Shown here piece after piece: positions 50,044 to 62,534 of a stretch of 64,000 nucleotides of DNA; the first letter of the stretch is position 1, and each line of letters starts with the position of its first letter. A program made the translations under genes and the position numbers. Below the pieces are notes generated by a model that had not been told where the DNA came from, made no database searches, and saw nothing but the letters and a program-made list of their open reading frames with translations. The DNA is from Anisus vortex (Eukaryota > Mollusca > Gastropoda > Planorbidae), in the NCBI GenBank assembly GCA_949126835.1, contig OX421497.1, positions 29,826,742-29,890,741 on the forward strand, written 5' to 3'.

Positions 50044-53000
50044 AAATAGGTTTTATGTCTTTCATAAATAGGTTTTATGTCTTTCATAAATAGGTTTTAT
50101 GTCTTTCATAAATAGGTTTTATGTCTTTCAGAAATAGGTTTTATGTCTTTCATAAATAGGTTTTATGTCTTTCATAAATTGGTTTTATGTCTTTCATAAA
50201 TAGGTTTTATGTCTTTCATAAATAGGTTTTATGTCTTTCATAAAAAGGTTTCATGTTTTTCATAAATAGGTTTTATGTCTTTCATAAATAGGTTTTATGT
50301 CTTTCATAAATAGGTTTTATGTCTTTCATAAATAGGTTTTATGTCTTTCATAAATAGGTTTTATGTCTTTCATAAATAGGTTTTATGTCTTTCATAAATG
50401 GGTTATATGTCTTTCATAAATAGGTTTTATGTCTTTCATAAATAGATTTTATTTCTTTCATAAATAGGTTTTATGTCTTTCATAAATGGGTTTTATGTCT
50501 TTCATAAATAGGTTTTATGTCTTTCATAAATAGGTTTTATGTCTTTCATAAATAGGTTTTATTTCTTTCATAAATAGGTTTTATGTCTTTCATAAATAGG
50601 TTTTATGTCTTTCATAAATAGGTTTTATGTCTTTCATAAAAAGGTTTCATGTTTTTCATAAATAGGTTTTATGTCTTTCATAAATAGGTTTTATGTCTTT
50701 CATAAATAGGTTTTATGTCTTTCATAAATAGGTTTTATGTCTTTCATAAATAGGTTTTATGTCTTTCATAAATAGGTTTTATGTCTTTCATAAATGGGTT
50801 ATATGTCTTTCATAAATAGGTTTTATGTCTTTCATAAATAGATTTTATTTCTTTCATAAATAGGTTTTATGTCTTTCATAAATGGGTTTTATGTCTTTCA
50901 TAAATAAGTTTTATGTCTTTCATAAATAGGTTTTATGTCTTTCATAAATAGGTTTTATTTCTTTCATAAATAGGTTTTATGTCTTTCATAAATAGGTTTT
51001 ATGTCTTTCATAAATAGGTTTTATGTCTTTCATAAAAAGGTTTTATGTCTTTCATAAATAGGTTTTATGTCTTTCATAAATAGGTTTTATGTCTTAAATA
51101 AATAGGTTTTATGTCTTTCATAAATAGGTTTTATGTCTTTCATAAATAGGTTTTATGTCTTTCATAAATAGGTTTTATGTCTTTCAGAAATAGGTTTTAT
51201 GTCTTTCATAAATAGGTTTTATGTCTTTCATAAATAGGTTTTATGTCTTTCATAAAAAGGTTTTATGTCTTTCATAAATAGGTTTTATGTCTTTCATAAA
51301 TAGGTTTTATGTCTTTTTTTATAAATAGGTTTCATGTCTTTCATAAATAGGTTTTATGTCTTTCATAAATAGGTTTTATGTCTTTCATAAATAGGTTTTA
51401 TGTCTTTCATAAATAGGTTTTATGTCTTTCATAAATAGGTTATATATCTTTCATAAATAGGTTTTATGTCTTTCATAAATAGGTTTTATTTCTTTCATAA
51501 ATAGATTTTATGTCTTTCATAAATAGGTTTTATGTCATTCATAAATAGGTTTTATGTCTTTCATAAATAGGTTTTATATTTTTCATAAATAGGTTTTATG
51601 TCTTTCATAAATAGGTTTTATGTCTTTCATAAATAGGTTTTATGTCTTAAATAAATAGGTTTTATGTCTTTCATAAATAGGTTTTATGTCTTTCATAATT
51701 AGGTTTTATGTCTTTTTTTATAAATAGGTTTCATGTCTTTCATAAATAGGTTTTATGTCTTTCATAAATAGGTTTTATGTCTTTCATAAATAGGTTTTAT
51801 GTCTTTCATAAATAGGTTTTATGTCTTTCATAAATAGGTTATATGTCTTTCATAAATAGGTTTTATGTCTTTCATAAATAGGTTTTATGTCTTTCATAAA
51901 TAGATTTTATGTCTTTCATAAATAGGTTTTATGTCATTCATAAATAGGTTTTATGTCTTTCATAAATAGGTTTTATGTTTTTCATAAATAGGATTTATGT
52001 CTTTCATAAATAGGTTTTATGTCTTTCATAAATAGGTTTTATGTCTTTCATAAATAGGTTTTATGTCTTTCATAAATAGGTTTTATGTCTTTTTTTATAA
52101 ATAGGTTTCATGTCTTTCATAAATAGGTTTTATGATGTCTTTCATAAATAGGTTTTATGTTTTTCATAAATAGGTTTTATGTCTTTCATAAATAGGTTTT
52201 ATGTCTTTCATAAATAGGTTTTATGTCTTTCATAAATAGGTTTTATGTCTTTCATAAATAGGTTTTATGTCTTTCATAAATAGGTTTTATGTCTTTCATA
52301 AATAGGTTTTATGTCTCTAATAAATAGGTTTTATGTCTTTCATAAATAGGTTTTATGTCTTTCATAAATATGTTTTATGTCTTTCATAAAAAGGTTTTAT
52401 GTCTTTCATAAATAGGTTTTATGTCTTTCATAAATAGGTTTTATGTCTTTCATAAATAGGTTTTATGTCTTTCATAAATAGGTTTTATGTCTTTCATAAA
52501 TAGGTTTTATGTCTTTCATAAAAAGGTTTTATGTCTTTCATAAATAGGTTTTATGTCTTTCATAAATAGGTTTTATGTCTTTTTTTATAAATAGGTTTCA
52601 TGTCTTTCATAAATAGGTTTTATGTCTTTCATAAATAGGTTTTATGTCTTTCATAAATAGGTATTATGTCTTTCATAAATAGGTTTTATGTCTTTCATAA
52701 ATAGGTTTTATGTCTTTCATAAATAGGTTTTATGTCTTTCATAAATAGGTTTTATGTCTTTCATAAAAAGGTTTTATGTTTTTCATAAAAAGGTTTTATG
52801 TCTTTCATAAATAGGTTTTATGTCTTTCATAAATAGGTTTTATGTCTTTTTTTATAAATAGGTTTCATGTCTTTCATAAATAGGTTTTATGTCTTTCATA
52901 AATAGGTTTTATGTCTTTCATAAATAGGTTTTATGTCTTTCATAAATAAATTTTATGTCTTTCATAAATAGGTTTTATGTCATTCATAAATAGGTTTTAT

Positions 53001-55370
53001 GTCTTTCATAAATAGGTTTTATGTTTTTCATAAAAAGGTTTTATGTCTTTCATAAATAGGTTTTATGTCTTTCATTAATATGTTTTATGTCTTTTTTTAT
53101 AAATAGGTTTCATGTCTTTCATAAATAGGTTTTATGTCTTTCATAAATATGTTTTATGTCTTTCATAAATAGGTTTTATGTCTTTCATAAATAGGTTTTA
53201 TGTCTTTCATAAATAGGTTATATGTCTTTCATAAATAGGTTTTATGTCTTTCATAAATAGGTTTTATGTCTTTCATAAATAGATTTTATGTCTTTCATAA
53301 ATAGGTTTTATGTCATTCATAAATAGGTTTTATGTCTTTCATAAATAGATTTTATGTTTTTCATAAATAGGATTTATGTCTTTCATAAATAGGTTTTATG
53401 TCTTTCATAAATAGGTTTTATGTCTTTCATAAATAGGTTTTATGTCTTTCATAAATAGGTTTTATGTCTTTTTTTATAAATAGGTTTCATGTCTTTCATA
53501 AATAGGTTTTATGATGTCTTTCATAAATAGGTTTTATGTTTTTCATAAATAGGTTTTATGTCTTTCATAAATAGGTTTTATGTCTTTCATAAATAGGTTT
53601 TATGTCTTTCATAAATAGGTTTTATGTCTTTCATAAATAGGTTTTATGTCTTTCATAAATAGGTTTTATGTCTTTCATAAATAGGTTTTATGTCTCTAAT
53701 AAATAGGTTTTATGTCTTTCATAAATAGGTTTTATGTCTTTCATAAATATGTTTTATGTCTTTCATAAAAAGGTTTTATGTCTTTCATAAATAGGTTTTA
53801 TGTCTTTCATAAATAGGTTTTATGTCTTTCATAAATAGGTTTTATGTCTTTCATAAATAGGTTTTATGTCTTTCATAAATAGGTTTTATGTCTTTCAGAA
53901 ATAGGTTTTATGTCTTTCATAAATAGGTTTTATGTCTTTCATAAATTGGTTTTATGTCTTTCATAAATAGGTTTTATGTCTTTCATAAATAGGTTTTATG
54001 TCTTTCATAAAAAGGTTTCATGTTTTTCATAAATAGGTTTTATGTCTTTCATAAATAGGTTTTATGTCTTTCATAAATAGGTTTTATGTCTTTCATAAAT
54101 AGGTTTTATGTCTTTCATAAATAGGTTGTATGTCTTTCATAAATAGGTTTTATGTCTTTCATAAATGGGTTATATGTCTTTCATAAATAGGTTTTATGTC
54201 TTTCATAAATAGATTATATTTCTTTCATAAATAGGTTTTATGTCTTTCATAAATGGGTTTTATGTCTTTCATAAATAGGTTTTATGTCTTTCATAAATAG
54301 GTTTTATGTCTTTCATAAATAGGTTTTATTTCTTTCATAAATAGGTTTTATGTCTTTCATAAATAGGTTTTATGTCTTTCATAAATAGGTTTTATGTCTT
54401 TCATAAAAAGGTTTTATGTTTTTCATAAATAGGTTTTATGTCTTTCATAAATAGGTTTTATGTCTTTCATAAATAGGTTTTATGTCTTTCATAAATAGGT
54501 TTTATGTCTTTCATAAATAGGTTTTATGTCTTTCATAAATAGGTTTTATGTCTTTCATAAATGGGTTATATGTCTTTCATAAATAGGTTTTATGTCTTTC
54601 ATAAATAGATTTTATTTCTTTCATAAATAGGTTTTATGTCTTTCATAAATGGGTTTTATGTCTTTCATAAATAGGTTTTATGTCTTTCATAAATAGGTTT
54701 TATGTCTTTCATAAATAGGTTTTATTTCTTTCATAAATAGGTTTTATGTCTTTCATAAATAGGTATTATGTCTTTCATAAATAGGTTTTATGTCTTTCAT
54801 AAATAGGTTTTATGTCTTTCATAAATAGGTTTTATGTCTTTCATAAATAGGTTTTATGTCTTTCATAAATAGGTTTTATGTCTTTCATAAATAGGTTTTA
54901 TGTCTTTCATAAATAGGTTTAATGTCTTTCATAAATAGGTTTTATGTCTTTCATAAATAGGTTTTGTCTTTCATAAATAGGTTTTATGTCTTTCATAAAT
55001 AGGTTTTATGTCTTTCATAAATAGGTTTTATGTCTTTCATAAATAGGTTTTATGTCTTTCATAAATAGGTTTTATGTCTTTCATAAATAGGTTTTATGTC
55101 TTTCATAAATAGGTTTTATGTCTTTCATTAATAGGTTTTATGTCTTTCATAAATAGGTTTTATGTCTTTCATAAATAGGTTTTATGTCTTTCATAAATAG
55201 GTTTTATGTCTTTCATAAATAGGTTTTATGTCTTTCATAAATAGGTTTTATGTCTTTCATAAATAGGTTTTATGTTTTTCATAAATAGGTTTTATGTCTT
55301 TCATAAATAGGTTTTATGTCTTTCATAAATAGGTTTTATGTCTTTCATAAATAGGTTTTATGTCTTTCTT
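50044..55370. repeat. 22-bp minisatellite, about 242 units, with higher-order structure
   Basis: The unit is TAGGTTTTATGTCTTTCATA plus AA. Variant units are ordered: the pair AAAAAGG/CATGTTTTTC and GGGTTATATG recurs at exactly 396 bp (18 units) at 50242/50638 and 50401/50797. That block is repeated 3767 bp away at 54009, 54168 and 54564. Another block recurs at 1379 bp (51710/53089, 52087/53466, 52131/53510, 52311/53690). Stops in the unit prevent coding. The array starts 940 bp upstream of the receptor start codon. Confidence 0.95.
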
Positions 55371-56382
55371 AAGAGGCGAAAGTCTTTTTAAAGACTATCT
55401 AAAAAAAATTAGAAAATGATTTCGCATATTTAACTGATTTAAATGACTATTTAATTGCAGGGCGATGACTTAAGCTTGATTAAAACAAAGATTGATATTT
55501 GGGCGTTTACGTCAAAACTGTTATGGTACAAACACAACTTTGGAGGCAGAAAGCTTGCAGATCTAGAGAAAATGACGATGACATACGCATTTATTGTCAA
55601 CAACTTAAACCACTTAAGGATGACCTAAACATTCGATTTAAAGACGTTATTAACAATACAAAAAAAAATTCTGTATTAGTTTTAAGACCGTATTTTTTAA
55701 TATATAATAATTCGAATCAGGCCAACTGCAATAAGAACAAATTGAATTAGCAAGCAAAAGAAAATACCATTAATTTCTGCAGGTCTATGAGTTATGGCAA
55801 CAGTGGTTGATTGTATTTTCCATCACCATAGTTAATTGTGAGTGGATTTTGTGCTACTACCCCTCTATTGAGAAAAGATATAATTAAGTTGAGGTAATGG
55901 AGCGTGGAAACCCTAAGAGTTTTCGGAACCAAAACTGAAGGAACGATATAAAAACTGCTAGAAACACACTAGTCACAAGATTTACCTTAATATCCTTTTA
56001 AACTCTCTTTGTATATCCATTACTTTCTTTTAAATTAAAACTTTTTTTTCATTTCTTTTTAAACTCATACAAAAAAAATAAAAAATAAATTAAAAAATTA
56101 AATTTGTCTTTTGAATTGAATTTTAGGGTGAAGGACTTAATTGGAGGGGGTGATGGTAAGAGGGGGTGGTGATCGAAAAAGAACAATTTAAAAGGAGGTA
56201 GTGAGACAAAAAAAAGTTGAGAACCTTTGATTTAGAGCTTTGTAGTTCCATCAAACAAAAACAAAAAACTTGCGGGGTTTCCGAAAGTTTTGACGATAAC
56301 AAAGTCATTAACAGGCAACTTGAATCAAATCAAAGCCCAGGTAAGTGAGGTAAGGGGTGAATTTCGCAATACACGCTATTAG
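55371..56382. other. Intergenic DNA, nothing recognised
   Basis: AT-rich; short open frame at 55499-55750 without a known domain. Confidence 0.4.
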
Positions 56383-56564
56383 CCCTTTCCCCGGCAACAA
56401 ATTTCATACCCTGTCCCCGGCCACTGGGTGTAACACACCCGTACACTTATTATGTACGGACAAATATTTATAATGATTCCTGGCAACTGGGTGAGTTACA
56501 CATATAGTCTTATTCATTAATAAATGGCCCTCAATAATTATTTTGTTTACATTTTAGCACTCGG

Positions 56565-56780
56565 TGATCTTGTGGCAGCGCGCTGGACTGGCGTACCGAA
56601 GTTCTGAGGTTCAAATCCTGGCGAAGGCTATTATTTTTTTCCCGGGCCAAAATATGTTCCTAAGAAGATTTAACTCTGTTAGTTACTTGAAATTAATTAG
56701 GGAGACATAAAGTGGCTGGGCATTGTGCTGGCTACATAATCTCCTTATATGCTGCTTCACCAACGGATTAAATCAAATAT
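56565..56780 (+). mobile_element. tRNA-derived SINE nested in the piggyBac-type element
   Basis: Head: CAGCGCGCTGGACTGGCGTA and box-B-like GAGGTTCAAATCC. Tail: GTGGCTGGGCATTGTGCTGG and GCTGCTTCACCAACGG, the conserved 3' block shared with the other SINEs here. Confidence 0.65.
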
Positions 56781-57545
56781 AATTTTAACAATTACCTATG
56801 AATAATAAAACACTGCCTGTGATGCACACCCTTAGGATACATTCCGGTACTAAAAAAACTTAGGAATTAAATTGACTGCACAGAACACACAGATTCTCCT
56901 ATTTTAGTGAACAAATGATTATCAACAGTATACTTCAGCGACAGGGAAGGCAAGAAAGTAGAAGGAGATTATTGGCAAAGAATCGATGTGATTGAAATGA
57001 AAGGAAAAGCTTATGTTGGCTGTCAATCCTTCAGACATGTGACTTCTTTTTGACATAAGATACTTCTAAGTAGTTGAGCAAAGTATTATGTTTCTGGGAG
57101 AACATTGATGTGAATGAGCAGTTGGTCTGTTTCCCAGGTTGGTGCATATATTTTTAACATACTGCAAGCAATTCCATTAAGTATGGATTGGAATAAAACT
57201 ATATGGATTGGATTAAAACTATCCTAGGCCTATAAAGCATCTTCAAACATTCCCCTAAAGAGTGCCCATAATTTGGTACAAGAAACAACTACTAGTGCCC
57301 TGGAAAAGAAAAAAAATGTTTGAATAACATCAGAGAAAGATGAATAAAAAAAAATAAAAAATTTTACTTGTGTTTTTCAAGATATCACGCAAATACAATA
57401 ACCATCTACAACAGCACCTCAAGATGGCTTTAAAAAACTTCAACAGACTAATTAAACCATATCAACTGTTGCAAAAACGGCAGTGATAACCGATATGGCA
57501 AATGGCAAGTAATACAGCTGTAAAGCAAAACAGGTGTACACTTAC

Positions 57546-57692
57546 TACACTGCACTCAATGAAATGTCAGAAATGGAAAAATCTCAATACTTCAAATGTA
57601 GTAAACACATTTGCAAAGAAAGATCAGTTATTGTATGTAAAAGTTGTGCAAGCCGAGATGCAGACACCTTATTTGTATGTGTTCTGTTTTAA
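57546..57692 (+). pseudogene. Cys-rich C-terminal domain of a piggyBac-like transposase
   Basis: 49 codons ending in TAA: YTALNEMSEMEKSQYFKCSK, then HICKERSVIVCKSCASRD and LFVCVLF. The C-x4-C...C-x2-C arrangement fits the zinc-binding tail of piggyBac transposases, and the piggyBac-type ends around it support this. Upstream exon sequence is not recognisable. A different frame is longer but has no domain. Confidence 0.5.
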
Positions 57693-58589
57693 AATATATT
57701 ATTTCAACTAAAATTAGATTATTTATAGTTGGTTGGCCATATATGTTCAGTCAGACGACTAATTTATTTATTTTAACCTTTAAAGTGTAGTTTATGGCCT
57801 TGTGCATTCTTAAATAATCAACAGAAAATCAAACAACTCAATAAAAAATAAATGTTAACAAGTTAGTTCAGAGGGTTTTTTCCCCTCTTAAATTATGTAC
57901 GGGTTTGTTACACCCAGTTGCCGGGGACTGTAGAAAAAAAGTTTAGTTGCCCCCCAAAAATTTTTTTTTATCATACTTTTAATATTTTCATAGTCCTATG
58001 TGTTCATGTCAAGGACCTTGAGGATTCGTAAAAATATGAGGACAATTATTAAAACGAGAAAAAAGTTATGAGCAATAGAAGTCCCTCTCCGGGTGGGTTA
58101 CACCCAGTTGCCGGGGATAGGGTTAATTTTATTTAACCAGGAAGAAAAGATACTGTGATTAATGAACATACAAAGGAGTGTGTTTCAGAAACAACCTGAC
58201 TAATCCATATCAATTTTATGGTTATTAGAGAATTCTACATCCATCGGATAAACCAATGAAGTGTCACGTGGAAGGCATTGAACGGTGAACAACAACCCAC
58301 CCACCCGCCCCCCTCCTAACCACCTACCATTAGTTTTAACTTCGTTTTGTTTGAGAGCTGCGATTATTTACTCACCTATAGCCCTATGGGTATTAACTCT
58401 GCCGTTTTGCTGCATGCATCTTGCCTGGTCTAAACCTGCCAACAAATAAACAAATGTCTGCATAGTAAAAGAGCGGTAACTCTATAAATATCAACAGTTG
58501 ATGAAATATAAATCAATTATTAACCTGTTGATTTACTAAAGAAATCAAAAGTCAGATGTTTTAGACAAGTATACACTTTTCAAGGGGGC

Positions 58590-58745
58590 ACGGGTCAGGA
58601 GGGTGTCCCAGAGCCTACCCAGTTCTGACGTGCATAGTGCTGGCCACACAATCACCTAGTATGCCGTGGCCACAGAAACTGGTGAACGCTGCTTCACCGG
58701 CCCTATGGATCAATTTGGTACGACGTGATACTTTACTTTTTTTGT
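58590..58745 (+). mobile_element. SINE 3' part
   Basis: GTGCATAGTGCTGGCCACAC, then GTGGCCACAGAAACTGGTGA and GCTGCTTCACCGGCCCTAT. The head is missing. Confidence 0.65.
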
Positions 58746-58816
58746 TTTATATACTTTTCAAGAAGGGGAAATAAAACAATTAAACAAAACATAAACTTTG
58801 TATGAAGCGATATTAA

Positions 58817-58889
58817 CCCTTACAGTCCCGGGCGCGTATATAGCGGAACTGAAGGCAGCATAGATAGAAGTACGTCGGTACGAGAAGGG
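58817..58889 (-). mobile_element. 73-bp TTAA-flanked mini-element, copy 2 (inverted)
   Basis: Reverse complement of copies 1 and 3, again exactly 73 bp between TTAA sites (58813-58816 and 58890-58893), with a few substitutions near the CCGAC part. Confidence 0.75.
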
Positions 58890-58893
58890 TTAA

Positions 58894-59886
58894 AATTATA
58901 ATTTAAATATTATATTAAATTAGTAGAATATTTTAATGTATATCTTTAAAACTCATGCTATAATGGTATTAAGTTTGAAATATTTTTAGGTTAAAATATT
59001 TTGTAGTATCATATACGTGTTATTAGCTATAGATCTACGGAAAAACTAAATGTAACGAATAACTAATTAAATTACTTAATCCTATTAGACTTATACAATA
59101 ATAGTTTGCTAACAATATTACAATTCACTTTACCAATAGAAAAATCCCATAATTGTGTATAACATGTTGTCTTGACTTATTATGTTTAATGAGACGCACA
59201 AACGAGATTGTAGATATCGGACTAGACATTGACTAAAAAAATGTGTTCGGTGTTCACATATTGATAAGGGGTGAGGCTGTAACAGTATTTATTGAAACAG
59301 CCACAAGCGGAGACACGATCATATTATGAAATGAAACATTTTAATATCAGACAGGTTAATGTTACTTACGTAATGAATGTATATCTCACCAACAGATTGT
59401 TTATCAATACAAATAGTTTAAAGCCGATGAAACAAAGAAAATGAAACAACAACAATGGTTTCATGCAATAGGGCTACTGTGGGTAGCCAAGGACAACATC
59501 TTTGAAAAAGGCTAACGCATGACGCTTAACTAAAGTGCGTAGGCTACACTGGATCAATACGGGCATGCGAAAAACTTAATTCTTTGGTGTTGTTTAATTG
59601 TTTTTTTTTTTAGTGCTTCTCAATTTACTGTTGTAGTTTGCACTATCATGGAATGCAGTGGTATACTTCTGTTGCTATTTACGATTAAACTTTAAAATGA
59701 ATATTCAGCATTGTGTACTTTCTATAAACGTTCATTAGACGCAACAATAAAGGGTTGAATGGGATGATATAAAACAGTTTCCTTAACATGTCTATTGCAT
59801 TTTGGCAATTAAAGAAGTCTGGATGGAAAGGTTGAACTTTACTGCTTATATGATTTCAAGACATGCCAATAAAATTGACTCAATAA
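58894..59886. other. Intergenic DNA, nothing recognised
   Basis: AT-rich, no open frame or repeat family recognised. Confidence 0.4.
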
Positions 59887-59890
59887 TTAA

Positions 59891-59963
59891 CCCTTCCCGT
59901 ACCGACCTACTTCTATCTATGCTGCCTTCAGTTCCGCTATATACGCGCCCGGGACTGTAAGGG
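59891..59963 (+). mobile_element. 73-bp TTAA-flanked mini-element, copy 3
   Basis: CCCTTCCCGTACCGACC...GGGACTGTAAGGG between TTAA sites at 59887-59890 and 59964-59967. Confidence 0.78.
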
Positions 59964-60069
59964 TTAAGACGGCCATGAGGGTTGTATATTTTTTTTTTTT
60001 TTAAATTGCCAAAAGGCCAACAGGGTTAACCAAGAAAGGTTCGCTTAAAAGATTAGTTTAATATATATA

Positions 60070-60297
60070 TTTTTTTTAAATATACACCAGCATTCACCAG
60101 TTTCTGTGGCCAAGGCTTAATTGCGGATATGTGGCAAGCACAATGCCCAGCTGCCTTTATTAACGTCATGTACACATCATATCTGGTTAGGGACACCTAC
60201 CAGTTCCGGAACTAAAATGAGGATTAAAAACTAGACCTAGAACCATCGGAGCGCCAATCGAACGCGCTGCCCGTCGGCCACCGTGCCCCTGTTGCAA
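60070..60297 (-). mobile_element. Nearly full-length SINE
   Basis: On the minus strand: GCACGGTGGCCGACGGGCAG and CGCGTTCGATTGGCGCTCC at the head, GGCAGCTGGGCATTGTGC in the middle, and TTGGCCACAGAAACTGGTGA at the end. Head order and tail match the family at 56565. Confidence 0.65.
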
Positions 60298-60312
60298 ATG
60301 TAAGTTTAGATT

Positions 60313-60735
60313 ATTTATACACCCCCACACACATCACCCCCAACACACAAATCACCCCCACACACACATCACCCCCCCACACACACATCACCCCCCACAC
60401 ACACATCACCCCCACACACACATCACCCCCACACACACCCCCACACACACACACATCACCCCCCACAATCGCACATCACCCCCCCACACACACACATCAC
60501 CCCCCACACATACGTCAACCCCCCCCACACACACACACATCATCCCCCCCACACACACATCACCCCCCCCACACACACACACACATCACCTCCCCCACAC
60601 ACACACACATCACCCCCCACACACACACACATCACCCCACCCCCCACACACACATCACTCACACACACACACATCACCCACACACACACACATCCCCCCC
60701 ACACACACATCCCCCCCACACACACACACACTTCC
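60313..60735. repeat. CA- and C-rich simple array
   Basis: Irregular repeats of ACACACACATCACCCCC. The minus-strand open frame across it (Gly/Val/Cys repeats) is a by-product. Confidence 0.92.
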
Positions 60736-60803
60736 CTCGTTACAATCTCAGTCATGATCTTAATTTCCATCCAGCGCAGCTCTTATCTTCTTATCTTATC
60801 TAA

Positions 60804-61376
60804 TAGGGTGTTTGCAATCCCGTGACAAAAAGCACGTGATTTGTGTTTACTTTGAGTAATTGTGTACAATTAAATATGGCCGCTGTATTAATAAAGTTTC
60901 ATATAGGCTCGAGCTTTTTTTAAATGATGTGTTGTGTTTTAAGTCTTATTAAGATTTAAGCTGTATTATGTATGTTAAATAAAATAGGCTATTTTATTAT
61001 TATCATAGACATAGATCATAGACGATGTGAGCCTAATAGTGACTTGACTAGATAGCCTATTCACCTACAATATCACTTGACATCGTAGCCTAGCCTACGA
61101 AACATTAAAAGTGTAGGCCTATAAAGTGAAATTGAAAGTGTAAATAGGTCTAGCCGGCCCTAGCCTAATCACATTAATCAATTAATCTACAGTACTACTA
61201 TTTACCTCCTTATTTTTGAGAAGGATAGCCAATATTCAGATGTGAATTTTGCATGATAAAGAAGTACTTCACTTTCACCACGTTACGTTTGTACCTCAAG
61301 TGGGTTCTATATTTACACAAATACGTCACTAAATTTACACAAAAAAACTTAAGCTCCGCCTACTGAAAACGCTCTA
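60804..61376 (+). mobile_element. 572-bp MITE, copy 3
   Basis: Almost the same as the copy at 38281, with TIRs TAGGGTGTTTGCA and TAGAGCGTTTTCA. It ends a few bases before a LINE 3' end. Confidence 0.78.
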
Positions 61377-61384
61377 TAGCCTAC

Positions 61385-61695
61385 ATTACATACGTCCCTT
61401 CTATAAAGAAGATTATTGCTCCTACGCGCATTCGTGTTAGAGTCTGGCCTAGTCCTGTATTTCTATTAGTGTTTTAAACGATGATACGTTACTGGTTTGC
61501 CTGGTTTCTTCGGGCAACCCATTCCATGACCGGATACCGGAAGAAAAAGTAGGCTTCTTAGCCTATATGCATTTATTATTGCATAGGCCTAAGGGATAAG
61601 GAAAGTGTTATGGGCCTAGTCCTTATGCTTAGCCTATCTGAGCATTGTAACATTGTTTTTTTATGTTGTATTTCTAAATTAGCATCTAAATCTGT
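61385..61695 (-). mobile_element. LINE family Y 3' end
   Basis: Shares CCTTCTATAAAGAAGATTAT and the following C-terminal coding part with 62535-62830. Broken by stops, truncated at its 5' side. Confidence 0.65.
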
Positions 61696-62534
61696 TGATA
61701 TAAGATATTTCCCGGTCGTCCCTGTTGAAACTGTGAGTCAAGGCAAATCTGCACTTAGCCTACATTTTTGTCACTAATATACATATAACAATGCTAATAT
61801 TTTCTTTTTAAAAAAGGTAACAACATTTTGTTTAACCATCACAAGTCCGCTGTATAATGAGAGTTTTTCTTTATAATCCAGTAAAAATATCAATTAGCCC
61901 CCTTCTTTAGAAAAACGTGAGACTCCAAACGTGCTAGTGAGTGCCGATTCTGTTTTAAATGTTCAGACCGGGGCCACAGGTTTTAAATGTATGGAAACAT
62001 CTGCTGGCGGACGCGTATCTAGTGTTGGGATAACTTTCCTCGTCGAGGCTGATAGGCAGGGGAAGATTATTTGGGAGAGGTAACTCGTCCATAGGCAACA
62101 ACACACATTGAAACACACTCACACACGCAGGCACACACGTACGTAGGGGATGAATGGAAAACAAATAATTAAGCAGGGCCGGATTTACCTATAAGCTAGA
62201 CAAGCTATAGCTTAGGGACCCCATTTTTTTTCTGATGGATTTCTAACAAGTGATAATTTTTAAAGGATATATATTTAAAGTTCTCTTCCTAAAATGTCAT
62301 GGTAGACTGTTTAAAGAAAGTGACAATTGATACTTTTTAATGATACCTAGTCTTCCAAACCCAATTGTAAAGCTTTTCATACATGTACTATGTAGTGATG
62401 TAAAAAAAATTTATTTGTGATGTATTTGTTAAAATTACTTGGAGTAGATGTTTACAATAAATGGAAGTCGTAAAAACTTGTTTGCGGGATTATTAAACCT
62501 AATTTGTTAGACAAATATTTTTTTATCTTATCTT
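61696..62534. other. Intergenic DNA with one possible transposon end
   Basis: GCAGGGCCGGATTTACCTAT at 62174 resembles a widespread DNA-transposon end, with no partner found. Otherwise unassigned. Confidence 0.35.

Larger units (their letters stand above)
56383..58122 (+). mobile_element. 1.74-kb piggyBac-type element
   Basis: TIRs CCCTTTCCCCGGCAAC and CCCTATCCCCGGCAAC, with TTAA at the right (58123-58126) and TTAG, a one-base change, at the left (56379-56382). A subterminal motif GTTACACCCAGTTGCCGGGG occurs at both ends and again at 57909. The inside holds a Cys-rich piggyBac-like tail at 57546-57692 and a nested SINE at 56565. Confidence 0.75.

Noticed and set aside
50044..55370. Regular repeats that could be taken for a CRISPR array
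   Set aside because: Units follow each other without spacers and the DNA is eukaryotic; it is a minisatellite.
60540..60770. 76-codon Gly/Val/Cys-rich open frame on the minus strand
   Set aside because: Direct product of the CA/C-rich simple array.
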